Of a DNA stretch of 64,000 nt, positions 52,191-60,289 are shown piece by piece. Location: contig NZ_FWFT01000002.1 of the NCBI RefSeq assembly GCF_900172275.1, forward strand, positions 310,001 through 374,000, read 5' to 3'. Source of the DNA: Pseudooctadecabacter jejudonensis (lineage in GTDB: Bacteria > Pseudomonadota > Alphaproteobacteria > Rhodobacterales > Rhodobacteraceae). How positions within the stretch are numbered: the stretch's first letter is position 1; each line of letters begins with the position of its first letter. The translations under genes were made by a program, and so were the position numbers. The notes under the pieces were generated by a model, which was not told the DNA's origin, ran no database searches, and saw only the letters and a list, made by a program, of their open reading frames with translations.

Positions 52191-52678
52191 TAGGTCGTCT
52201 GGCGGCACTGCGGATGAAGAGTAAGCCCCTGATCTTGCGACATTTTCCTCAAATAGTTCAGAAAAGAGTTAAGATCGACTTCAAATGAGATGCTCTTGCC
52301 CGTCTGGGGGGCTGTCCGCGTCAGATCGGACGGGCGGGCTGTCTTGATTACCTTTCCCGTCGCAGCAGCCCCCGCAAAGGGACGTTTCCAGACTTTGGAG
52401 CGCGCCCAGCGACCGGGTTGGGTTGTGCCCTGAAGCGGACCGAGGATGCCGCGTGACGACATATCGCCCATCAGCGCCTCAGCCTGATCAAGATCGAGCC
52501 CAAGCTGACGGGCCAGCGAGAACACGGAGAAATTGACGCGGGATTGGGCGTGGTAGATCGCAGCGTGCAAGGCAGACGCCGGATAGGCCGCCTTGGTCGC
52601 GGCCCCCACAGCAACATTCGGAACCAAGGGCGCCGCAATCGCGCCGCCCAGCAGTTGCAAAAACCCGCGCCGTTTCAT
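52190..52678 (-). CDS. Tat-exported protein of unknown function inside the leuC-leuD interval
   Basis: 162 residues. The N-terminus has a twin-arginine signal (KRRGFLQLLGGAIAAPLVPN), implying export folded or with a cofactor. The mature part contains a helical segment SALHAAIYHAQSRVNF then SLARQLGLDLDQAEALMGDMSSRG, which resembles a small winged-helix or helix-turn-helix fold; that would be odd outside the cytoplasm. I recognise no named family. The ATG shares a base with the leuC stop (TGATG), so it is translated with leuC. The tail QDQGLTLHPQCRQTT ends with a single Cys. Confidence 0.75.
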   Translation of the reverse strand: MKRRGFLQLLGGAIAAPLVPNVAVGAATKAAYPASALHAAIYHAQSRVNFSVFSLARQLGLDLDQAEALMGDMSSRGILGPLQGTTQPGRWARSKVWKRPFAGAAATGKVIKTARPSDLTRTAPQTGKSISFEVDLNSFLNYLRKMSQDQGLTLHPQCRQTT

Positions 52679-54084
52679 CACATCAGATCCCGCACATCGG
52701 TCAGCTTGCCAGTGACAGCCGCCGCGGCAGCCATCGCAGGAGACACAAGGTGCGTGCGCCCTTTGTACCCCTGTCGGCCTTCGAAGTTGCGGTTGGATGT
52801 GGACGCACAGCGTTCGCCTTCGGCCAACTGGTCGGGGTTCATCGCCAGACACATGGAACAGCCCGCCATACGCCATTCAAAGCCTGCGTCTTTGAAGATG
52901 TCGGCAAGACCTTCTTCCTCAGCTTGCGCACGCACAAGGCCGGAACCCGGCACGACCATCGCCCGCATCCCGTCTTTGACTTTCTTGCCTTTCAGGATTT
53001 CAGCTGCGGCGCGCAGGTCTTCGATACGGCCGTTGGTGCAGGACCCGATGAAGACCGTGTCGATTTCGATGTCGGTCAGTTTCTGACCGGCGCTGAGGCC
53101 CATGTAATCGATCGACCGCTGTGCGGCCTCAACCTTGCCGCCCTGAAAACTGTCGGGGCTGGGAACGGTCGCGGTGATGGGCAAGACATCCTCGGGCGAG
53201 GTGCCCCAAGTGACAGAGGGTGCGATATCTTCGCCCTTGAGCGTCACGACTTTGTCCCAATGGGCGTCGTCGTCAGAATAAAGCGTTTCCCACCACGCCT
53301 GCGCAGCTTCCCATTCGGCGCCTTTGGGGGCGTGGGGACGGCCTTTGCAGTAGTCGAACGTCTTCTGGTCCGGTGCGATCAGGCCCGCACGCGCGCCGCC
53401 CTCGATGGCCATGTTGCACACGGTCATGCGGCCTTCCATGGACAGGTCCTGGATGGCGGTGCCGCAATATTCGATGACATAGCCGGTGCCGCCCGCAGTG
53501 CCGGTTTCACCGATCACGGACATGGTGATGTCTTTCGCGGTGACGCCGGGGCGCAGGTGGCCGGTGATCTCGACCTTCATGTTCTTGGATTTCTTCTGGA
53601 TCAACGTCTGGGTCGCCAGCACGTGTTCGACCTCGGACGTGCCGATGCCGTGGGCCAGCGCCCCAAAGGCACCATGGGTCGCGGTGTGGCTGTCACCGCA
53701 CACAACGGTCATGCCGGGCAGTGTCCAGCCCTGTTCAGGGCCGACAATGTGCACGATCCCCTGACGGACATCGCTGACGGGATAGTAGTGGATACCAAAT
53801 TCTTTGGCATTCTTGTCCAGCGCGTCCACCTGAATGCGGCTGTCCTCGGTCATGGTTTCGGCGTTGGCGCGGTCCAACGTGGTGGGCACGTTGTGATCCG
53901 GTACGGCGATGGTTTTCTCAGGCGCACGCACCTTGCGGCCGGCCATGCGGAGCCCTTCGAACGCCTGAGGGCTGGTCACTTCGTGGACCAGGTGTCGGTC
54001 GATATACAGCAGACAGGTGCCGTCTTCGGCCTCATGGGCGACGTGGGCATCCCAGATTTTATCATAAAGCGTTTTGGGGGACAT
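52678..54084 (-). CDS. leuC: 3-isopropylmalate dehydratase large subunit
   Basis: [4Fe-4S] aconitase-family large subunit. 468 residues. Cluster ligands are the Cys in [13 protein letters not shown] and the Cys-x-x-Cys in [42 protein letters not shown] is the substrate/active-site block. The start has GAGAGGACC ahead of ATG. No leader peptide rich in leucine codons is visible upstream, so classical attenuation seems unlikely. Coupled to the Tat protein gene downstream. Confidence 0.97.
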   Translation of the reverse strand: MSPKTLYDKIWDAHVAHEAEDGTCLLYIDRHLVHEVTSPQAFEGLRMAGRKVRAPEKTIAVPDHNVPTTLDRANAETMTEDSRIQVDALDKNAKEFGIHYYPVSDVRQGIVHIVGPEQGWTLPGMTVVCGDSHTATHGAFGALAHGIGTSEVEHVLATQTLIQKKSKNMKVEITGHLRPGVTAKDITMSVIGETGTAGGTGYVIEYCGTAIQDLSMEGRMTVCNMAIEGGARAGLIAPDQKTFDYCKGRPHAPKGAEWEAAQAWWETLYSDDDAHWDKVVTLKGEDIAPSVTWGTSPEDVLPITATVPSPDSFQGGKVEAAQRSIDYMGLSAGQKLTDIEIDTVFIGSCTNGRIEDLRAAAEILKGKKVKDGMRAMVVPGSGLVRAQAEEEGLADIFKDAGFEWRMAGCSMCLAMNPDQLAEGERCASTSNRNFEGRQGYKGRTHLVSPAMAAAAAVTGKLTDVRDLM

Positions 54085-54323
54085 ATCGGTCCTCTCCCGT
54101 AGTTTGTTGGCGTAAGGAAATGAGATCTTGGCGCCCTGCGACAGCAAGGCGGCGGGCGTCATAGACGGGCGAGTACGGTGCATGTCGCACCATAAAAGCG
54201 CCAAGGCAGGCGCGCGCGGTCATCCATGTCGAACACTTGTGTCATAGGTGGCAGATATACGGTGCGACTGAGTCTCGCAAGTGGGATAGATCGCCCTATC
54301 TTCCCCACCAAAGGAGATCGCAC

Positions 54324-54938
54324 ATGCGTAAACTGCTTTCAGTGCTGGGAATTGGATTGGCAAGTATGGCAACAGCCCAAGACACACATCAGGACGGCTA
54401 TTACGGCAAATATGAAACCCCAAGCTATACGGTGCAGGCCACGTTAGAGGGGGCGGAGGTCCGCCAGTATGCCCCACATCTGCTTGCGGTCGTTGCCGTG
54501 CGCGGGGATCGGCGCGGCGCGCTGAATAGAGGATTCCGTACTTTGGCGGGCTATATCTTTGGCGGCAATGAACAGGGCGCTTCGGTGTCCATGACGTCGC
54601 CTGTGACCCAGAAAGGGGCCGACCAATCAGCCTCCTCAGACATAGACGACATTTGGGAGGTCACCTTCATGATGCCCACCGAATTTAACCGAAGCACCCT
54701 GCCCGCCCCCAACAACCCCGCTGTGCGTTTTGTAGACGTCCCCGAACGCCGCATGCTGGTCGCCACCTTTACAGGGCGGGCCACGTCGTCCGTCCTCGAA
54801 GATCAGACCAACCGCTTGCGCGCTCTTGCGGCAAACCAAAACCTGACCCTCACGGGCGCTCCGACCTTCATGTTCTACGATGGTCCCGCCACCCTGCCGA
54901 ACCGCCGCCGCAACGAAGTCGGCTTCGTTATTGACTGA
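54324..54938 (+). CDS. SOUL family heme-binding protein, secreted
   Basis: 204 residues. A signal peptide (MRKLLSVLGIGLASMATAQ) is followed by a SOUL/HBP domain: YETPSYTVQATLEGAEVRQYAPHLLAVV, then FRTLAGYIFGGNEQGASVSMTSPV, which is the classic 'aMTaPV' block, and VTFMMPTEF. AAGGAGAT supports the start. SOUL proteins bind heme or tetrapyrroles; in an organism with bciA a role in heme or bacteriochlorophyll-precursor handling in the periplasm is possible but inferred. Confidence 0.92.
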   Translation: MRKLLSVLGIGLASMATAQDTHQDGYYGKYETPSYTVQATLEGAEVRQYAPHLLAVVAVRGDRRGALNRGFRTLAGYIFGGNEQGASVSMTSPVTQKGADQSASSDIDDIWEVTFMMPTEFNRSTLPAPNNPAVRFVDVPERRMLVATFTGRATSSVLEDQTNRLRALAANQNLTLTGAPTFMFYDGPATLPNRRRNEVGFVID

Positions 54939-55029
54939 CGCCGCCGCCCCTTTCATCTGACCAGAAAAACTCAAATTCCGCAGAAGCAACAAGCGCCTCG
55001 AGACGGATAAGATGATCGGGCTGGGTCAT
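54928..55029 (-). CDS. Possible small protein (33 aa)
   Basis: Starts with ATG and an excellent Shine-Dalgarno (GGAGGCGAAC). It encodes 33 residues with a Leu/Glu/Phe-rich amphipathic helix (LIRLEALVASAEFEFFW) and a polar tail. It overlaps the end of the SOUL gene by 11 bases in the opposite direction. No family is recognised; the ribosome binding site and helix composition are the only evidence. Confidence 0.4.
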   Translation of the reverse strand: MTQPDHLIRLEALVASAEFEFFWSDERGGGVSQ

Positions 55030-55145
55030 GTTCGCCTCCGTGACTGATTCCGACAGATCACGCAGTTGGGGCCAACATAAATGAAATTGCTTCCTTTTTG
55101 GGGGGCTTGCTTGAACCAAACCGGTGACAGGGGCATTGTGCCTTT

Positions 55146-56576
55146 ATGGCGAACCATGACCTTGACCCTCAAGACCAACCCGAAACGCCAGCAGAGCAAA
55201 GCAGCCTGCCGCCCGAGGCCGCGCAGGAGATCGAGACATCGGGTCAGGCCGGGGCTGAGGCCGCCCTTGAGCAGATTGCAGAAGTGGGGCAATCCTTGGC
55301 GACCCAAGGTCTGACCTTTCTGGAAACGTTGATCCGACCTTGGAATTTCTATCAGCTGCTAATCGCCCTTGGGGCGTATTTGGCATCTTTGATCCTGCGG
55401 CGGTGGCTTGCGCCCAAACTGCATGAATGGCTGCGGTCCCGCGAGGGTTGGCCGAAATGGCGTTTGCGTATCGCCTTGGTCGTCCACAAACGGCTGGGCG
55501 GTATCCTGTTTGTCGCGCTGATTTGGGTGATCGTTGTAACGATGCAGGCCGTCACCTGGCCGTCACGATCTTATTTGTTGGGCCTCATTGCGACGTTGGC
55601 GACGGCTTGGCTGTTTGTTGCCTTCGCCACGCGTCTGATTGGCAATCCTTTTTTGCGAACCCTCGTACGATACGGCGCGTGGGTGTATGTGACGTTGAAC
55701 ATCATCGGCATCACCGATGAGATGGAACGCCTTCTGGACAGTATCGCGATTGAACTGGGCGACACCCGCATTTCGATCTGGCTGGTTCTGCAGGCGGTGT
55801 TCATTCTTGGCGTCTTCTTTTTTGTTGCGCGCTTTTTGTCGACGACCACGTCAGCACGCATTCAGCGCAATGAGGACATCAGTCCGTCCATGCAGGTGTT
55901 GGCCGTCAAGTTCCTGCAGGTGCTTCTTTATGGTGCCGCGTTCTTTATCGGGCTGCGAGCAGTGGGCTTTGATCTGACCGGGCTTGCGGTGCTGTCAGGT
56001 GCGATTGGCGTGGGCCTTGGCTTTGGTCTGCAAAAGGTCGTGTCGAACCTGGTCTCAGGCGTTATCATCTTGCTGGATAAGTCCATCAAACCCGGGGACG
56101 TCATTACCGTCGGATCGACCTTTGGATGGATCAACAGCCTTGGCGCGCGCTACGTCAGCATCACCACACGGGACGGGCGTGAGTATCTGATCCCGAACGA
56201 GGATCTGATTACGACCCAAGTGGTGAACTGGTCCCACTCCAACGATTTTGTGCGGCTGGATATCTATTTTGGCACTGCCTATGGGGACAACCCGCATGAG
56301 GTGCGCAAACTGGCGATTGAGGCCGCGACGTCCGTGGATCGCGTTCTGGAGTTTCGGCCACCGGTTTGTCACATCGTGGGCTTTGGGGATTCGTCGGTGG
56401 ATTACATTCTGCGGTTCTGGATCAAGGATCCGACAGGCGGACTGACGAACATTCGCGGCAATGTATATCTGGCCTTGTGGGATGCATTTGAGGCGCACGG
56501 CATTTCCATCCCGTTCCCTCAGCGAGAGGTGAAAGTGCTGGAAGGGTCCGAATTGGCGCACAAAGCGCTGGACTAG
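55146..56576 (+). CDS. MscS-family mechanosensitive channel
   Basis: 476 residues. An acidic, Gln/Glu-rich N-terminal segment (~50 residues) is followed by four to five spans. The conserved MscS core contains GAIGVGLGFGLQKVVSNLVSG (pore helix with Gly/Ala packing) and then the cytoplasmic beta domain with GWINSLGARYVSITTRDGREYLIPNEDLI. It opens on membrane tension to release solutes during hypo-osmotic shock. The ATG at 55146 lacks a strong Shine-Dalgarno. It is upstream of rsfS on the same strand, with a ~140-base gap. Confidence 0.93.
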   Translation: MANHDLDPQDQPETPAEQSSLPPEAAQEIETSGQAGAEAALEQIAEVGQSLATQGLTFLETLIRPWNFYQLLIALGAYLASLILRRWLAPKLHEWLRSREGWPKWRLRIALVVHKRLGGILFVALIWVIVVTMQAVTWPSRSYLLGLIATLATAWLFVAFATRLIGNPFLRTLVRYGAWVYVTLNIIGITDEMERLLDSIAIELGDTRISIWLVLQAVFILGVFFFVARFLSTTTSARIQRNEDISPSMQVLAVKFLQVLLYGAAFFIGLRAVGFDLTGLAVLSGAIGVGLGFGLQKVVSNLVSGVIILLDKSIKPGDVITVGSTFGWINSLGARYVSITTRDGREYLIPNEDLITTQVVNWSHSNDFVRLDIYFGTAYGDNPHEVRKLAIEAATSVDRVLEFRPPVCHIVGFGDSSVDYILRFWIKDPTGGLTNIRGNVYLALWDAFEAHGISIPFPQREVKVLEGSELAHKALD

Positions 56577-56673
56577 GGATCGTCTTGTGACATGTGTTGA
56601 ATTGGTGCGGGTGCGTTGCTAGGTTAGGGCATGCCCAGCGCCAGGGTCATGGTGGCGTATTTTAAGGAGGACA

Positions 56674-56724
56674 ATGCACTGTCTTTATCCACTGGGGCAG
56701 CCCCTGCTGCCAACGCTGCGATGA
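56674..56724 (+). CDS. Possible 16-aa leader peptide translationally coupled to rsfS
   Basis: AAGGAGGACA immediately precedes an ATG whose frame runs 16 codons (MHCLYPLGQPLLPTLR) and stops with TGA overlapping the rsfS ATG (ATGA). It is out of frame with rsfS. The strongest ribosome binding site of the locus thus serves this mini-frame rather than rsfS itself, as expected of a coupling leader. Unproven. Confidence 0.4.
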   Translation: MHCLYPLGQPLLPTLR

Positions 56725-57080
56725 CCACGCAGACCCCAACCGCGGACAGCACGCTGGCGGCTGTTCTGAAATCCCTAGATGATGACAAAGCCGAAGACAT
56801 CGTGCAGATCGATCTGCGCGGCAAGTCGGAGATGGGCGATCATATGGTGATCGCGTCGGGCCGATCGTCACGTCAAGTGTCGTCGATGGCTGAAAAGCTG
56901 ACCGATCGTCTGAAGCAGACCTATGGCATCCTGAGCAAGGTTGAGGGCAAGACCACGGGCGACTGGGTTTTGATCGACACAGGCGATGTGGTTGTGCATC
57001 TGTTCCGGCCGGAAGTGCGTGAGTTTTACCAGCTCGAAAAGATGTGGCTGGACCCTGACGAGGCCGCGAAAGCGGATTGA
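56721..57080 (+). CDS. rsfS: Ribosome silencing factor RsfS
   Basis: 119 residues, Iojap/DUF143 family. Signature blocks are LDDDKAEDIVQIDLRGKSEMGDHMVIASGRSSRQV, KVEGKTTGDWVLIDTGDVVVHLF and EVREFYQLEKMW. It binds ribosomal protein uL14 and blocks subunit joining during starvation. The ATG at 56721 lacks its own good Shine-Dalgarno; an in-frame ATG 30 codons upstream exists, but that stretch is not conserved in character. Stop and rlmH start overlap by one base. Confidence 0.93.
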   Translation: MTTQTPTADSTLAAVLKSLDDDKAEDIVQIDLRGKSEMGDHMVIASGRSSRQVSSMAEKLTDRLKQTYGILSKVEGKTTGDWVLIDTGDVVVHLFRPEVREFYQLEKMWLDPDEAAKAD

Positions 57081-57547
57081 TGCGGGTCACCCTGTGCGTT
57101 GTAGGCCGTCTGCGTGCGGGGCCGGAACGCGATTTAATCGACGACTATGTGATGCGGTTTGACCGGACCGGCCGCGGCCTTGGCCTTGGTCCGTTGGATG
57201 TGCGCGAGGTGGACGGAAAGGGCGGCGGTATGGCCGCTGAGGCGGCATTGTTGCGGCGGGCTCTTCCAGCCGGTGCGGCTGTCATCGCTTTGGACGAACG
57301 CGGATCGGTCAAATCATCACCTGCATTTGCGGCAGATCTTGCGCGTTGGCGTGATGACGGACGCCAGGATCTGGCGTTTGTCATTGGTGGTGCGGATGGC
57401 ATTGATCCGGCCCTGCGGGCAGACTGCGACGGGGCGCTGTCCTTTGGCAAAATGGTGTGGCCGCATATGTTGGTGCGGGTGATGCTGGCAGAGCAGCTGT
57501 ATCGTGCGGCCAGTATTTTGGCGGGGTCGCCCTATCATCGGGTGTAG
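57080..57547 (+). CDS. rlmH: 23S rRNA (pseudouridine-1915-N3)-methyltransferase RlmH
   Basis: 155 residues, SPOUT-class knot methyltransferase acting on helix 69 of 23S rRNA in assembled ribosomes. The SAM-binding knot is visible as FVIGGADGIDPALR and LSFGKMVWPHMLVRVMLAEQLYRAASILAGSPYHR, the diagnostic C-terminus. rsfS-rlmH adjacency is highly conserved. The ATG overlaps the rsfS stop by one base. Confidence 0.96.
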   Translation: MRVTLCVVGRLRAGPERDLIDDYVMRFDRTGRGLGLGPLDVREVDGKGGGMAAEAALLRRALPAGAAVIALDERGSVKSSPAFAADLARWRDDGRQDLAFVIGGADGIDPALRADCDGALSFGKMVWPHMLVRVMLAEQLYRAASILAGSPYHRV

Positions 57548-57638
57548 CAGTGCATATTTTTGAAACAGCGAAACGGGGGCGGTTTCGTCTGTCTGGCGGG
57601 TGGGGTATGAGGGCTGCGATGTTGTTAGGGAGCTTTAA

Positions 57639-59150
57639 ATGACCGCACCGAAGCCTGTTGTACTTTGTATACTTGATGGATGGGGCAAGCGCACCGAGAC
57701 ACGTGGCAATGCGCCCGCATTGGCCGCGACGCCCAATTTTGACCGTGTGATGCAGGGACCGAATGCGGAATTGATCACCCATGGCCCGGATGTTGGGCTG
57801 CCCAAGGGGCAGATGGGCAATTCAGAGGTGGGCCATACCAACATCGGCGCGGGGCGCGTTGTGGCGATGGACCTTGGTGCGATTGATTTGGCGATTGAGG
57901 ACGGCTCGTTTTTTGAAAACGATGCGCTGGTTGCTTGGTGTGACCAGTTGGCGTCGCGTGGTGGGGTCGCCCACATCATGGGGCTGGTCAGTGATGGAGG
58001 TGTGCACGGACATATCGACCACATTCAGGCCGCGCTGAAGGCTGTGACGGACCGTGGATTGCCTGTCGTGCTGCATGCCATCACCGATGGACGCGATGTG
58101 GCGCCGAAATCCGGCGTTGGGTTTCTTCGGGATCTGGTGGAGAGGATGCCTGAGGGCGTCACGATTGGATCTGTCACCGGGCGCTACTATGCGATGGACC
58201 GCGACAACCGATGGGAGCGGGTCGAAACCGCATATGCGGCGATGGTCCGTGGTGAAGGGCCCCGTGGCGACAGTGCGGCAGAGGTCGTTGAGGCTGCCTA
58301 TGCGGAGGGCGTGACGGATGAATTTGTGCCCGCCACAGTCCTGGGGGATTACGCGGGGATGACAAGCGACGACGGTCTGTTTTGCCTCAACTTCCGCGCA
58401 GACCGCGCGCGGGAGATTTTGGCAGCCATGGGCGCGCCGGACTTTGACGGGTTTACCATCGACGGACGGCCAGATTTGGATCTGTTGGGCATGGTCGATT
58501 ATTCGACAGCCCACAATGCCTATATGACGACGTGCTATCCCAAACAGGAGATCACCAACACCCTGGGCGCATGGGTGGCCCGGCAGGGCCTACGACAGTT
58601 CCGCGTGGCGGAGACGGAAAAGTACCCCCATGTGACGTTCTTTCTCAATGGCGGGGTAGAGACGCCAGAGACCGGTGAGGACCGATATATGGCGGCGTCT
58701 CCCAAGGTGGCGACCTATGACTTGCAGCCCGAGATGTCGGCGGCAGAGGTGGCGGAGGCCTTCGTGGGTGCGATCAAGGACCAGTATGATCTGATCGTGT
58801 GCAATTTTGCCAATCCTGACATGGTTGGCCACACCGGCGATCTGAGTGCGGCCATCGCGGCCTGTGAGGCGGTGGATGCAGGATTGGGCCGCGTGCTGGA
58901 TGCGTTGGATGCCGTGGGCGGGGCCATGATCGTCACGGCCGATCACGGCAACTGCGAAACGATGATTGACCCTGAAACTGGCGGGCCACACACAGCGCAC
59001 ACCATCAACCCTGTGCCTGTGGCGTTGGTGGGGGGCCCAGAAGGGGCCCAATTGCAAAATGGAAGGTTGGCGGATTTAGCGCCGACGTTGCTGGCACTGA
59101 TGAACGTGGCCAAGCCCGACGAGATGACAGGTGTGTCGCTGATTTCGTGA
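57639..59150 (+). CDS. gpmI: 2,3-bisphosphoglycerate-independent phosphoglycerate mutase
   Basis: Interconverts 3- and 2-phosphoglycerate using two Mn2+ ions. 503 residues, alkaline-phosphatase superfamily. The phosphoserine loop QMGNSEVGHTNIGAGR and the metal motif VTADHGNCETM are complete; LCILDGWG opens the protein. AGGGAG precedes the ATG. The stop overlaps the GTG of the envC-like gene, so glycolytic and cell-wall genes share a transcript, a common roseobacter arrangement. Confidence 0.97.
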   Translation: MTAPKPVVLCILDGWGKRTETRGNAPALAATPNFDRVMQGPNAELITHGPDVGLPKGQMGNSEVGHTNIGAGRVVAMDLGAIDLAIEDGSFFENDALVAWCDQLASRGGVAHIMGLVSDGGVHGHIDHIQAALKAVTDRGLPVVLHAITDGRDVAPKSGVGFLRDLVERMPEGVTIGSVTGRYYAMDRDNRWERVETAYAAMVRGEGPRGDSAAEVVEAAYAEGVTDEFVPATVLGDYAGMTSDDGLFCLNFRADRAREILAAMGAPDFDGFTIDGRPDLDLLGMVDYSTAHNAYMTTCYPKQEITNTLGAWVARQGLRQFRVAETEKYPHVTFFLNGGVETPETGEDRYMAASPKVATYDLQPEMSAAEVAEAFVGAIKDQYDLIVCNFANPDMVGHTGDLSAAIAACEAVDAGLGRVLDALDAVGGAMIVTADHGNCETMIDPETGGPHTAHTINPVPVALVGGPEGAQLQNGRLADLAPTLLALMNVAKPDEMTGVSLIS

Positions 59151-60250
59151 GGGGGCTGGCCGTCATATGCGCCCTGATCACGGGGCCTGTCTGGGCGCAA
59201 TCTCCGGCAGATGATGCGCAGGCGGCGGCTGTTCGGCTGGGCGAGGCGCGGGTGGCGCTGGATGCGGCGGATGGACGGTCTGATCGGGTGGCGGCGTTGA
59301 CGCAAACCGTTCAGGCCTACGAAGACGGGTTGGCCGCTTTGCGGGACGGTTTGCGCCGCGCAGCGATCCGGCAGCGCACGTTGGAAACGGATTTGGCATC
59401 ACGGTCGGAGGAGGTCGCGCGGCTGTTGGGGGTGTTGCAGACCATGGAACGCTCCCCCGCGCCGATTTTGCTGTTGCACCCAAATGGGCCCACGGGCACG
59501 GCGCGGTCCGGCATGATGTTGGCGGATGTGACACCGGCCTTGCAGGACCGTGTGGTCGCATTGCGCGCGCAACTGGAAGAACTGGCGGTGCTACAAGGAT
59601 TGCAGGGCGATGCGCTGACGATTCTGGCCGACGGGCTGCAAGGCGCGCAGGACGCGCGCGCGGCCCTGAGCAAAGCCATCGCTGACCGTACCGATTTGCC
59701 CAGCCGTTTTGCTGAAGATCCGGTGCAGACCGCGCTGCTGCTGGCGAGTTCTGAGACGTTGGAGGCGTTTGCCAGTGGGCTGGTCGAAACACAGACCGGC
59801 AGTGGGCCGGATGCAGCCACGGTGAAGGGGGCGATCCCGCTTCCTGTCGAAGGTCAGGTGCTGCGCGGGTTCAACGAGGCCGATGCGGCCGGTATCGCGC
59901 GACCCGGGTTCGTGATTGCCACGCGACCACGGGCGTTGGTCACCACGCCGGTGCCTGCAACCGTGCGTTATGCCGGCCCGCTGCTGGACTATGGCAATGT
60001 GATGATCCTTGAACCGGCCAAGGATGTGCTTTGGGTTCTGGCCGGACTGGAACAGGTGTTTGGTGAGGTGGGACAGATTGTCCCAGAGGGCACTCCTGTG
60101 GGGATAATGGGGGGGCAATCACCCTCTGCTCAAGGGATTTTGACCGAAAGCGGGCAGGGTTCCGCCGGTCAGCGAAGTGAAACGCTTTATCTTGAGGTCA
60201 GAGACAGGCAGAGTGCCGTGAACCCCGCGGAGTGGTTCGCCGTAGAATAG
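59147..60250 (+). CDS. envC: EnvC-like murein hydrolase activator (degenerate LytM/M23)
   Basis: 367 residues. A short signal sequence (VICALITGPVWAQ) leads into a coiled-coil of about 150 residues with heptad Leu/Ala/Glu spacing, then a C-terminal LytM-like domain. The domain lacks zinc ligands: the HxxxD position reads FNEADA and the HxH position reads TLYLEVR. This is the pattern of EnvC, which activates amidases rather than cutting peptidoglycan. It starts at a GTG overlapping the gpmI stop; ctpA follows after 39 bases. Confidence 0.87.
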   Translation: MRGLAVICALITGPVWAQSPADDAQAAAVRLGEARVALDAADGRSDRVAALTQTVQAYEDGLAALRDGLRRAAIRQRTLETDLASRSEEVARLLGVLQTMERSPAPILLLHPNGPTGTARSGMMLADVTPALQDRVVALRAQLEELAVLQGLQGDALTILADGLQGAQDARAALSKAIADRTDLPSRFAEDPVQTALLLASSETLEAFASGLVETQTGSGPDAATVKGAIPLPVEGQVLRGFNEADAAGIARPGFVIATRPRALVTTPVPATVRYAGPLLDYGNVMILEPAKDVLWVLAGLEQVFGEVGQIVPEGTPVGIMGGQSPSAQGILTESGQGSAGQRSETLYLEVRDRQSAVNPAEWFAVE

Positions 60251-60251
60251 G

Positions 60252-60272
60252 AACCCCGCGGGATATATTTTG
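60252..60272 (+). repeat. Short intergenic motif (CCGCGGGATATATTTTGA) ahead of ctpA
   Basis: Resembles the block at 7901-7921 ahead of zapE (minus strand). It lies about 18 bases before the ctpA start and just after the envC-like stop. It is a family-wide intergenic motif to my knowledge; function unknown. Confidence 0.35.
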
Positions 60273-60289
60273 AGGATTGGGAGCGAGTG

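Noticed and set aside
52750-54102. 450-codon plus-strand frame opposite leuC
   Set aside because: Antisense to a gene with all three Fe-S cysteines in place; no ribosome binding site or domain.
54085-54323. Leucine leader peptide and attenuator upstream of leuC
   Set aside because: No short frame rich in leucine codons followed by competing hairpins is visible.
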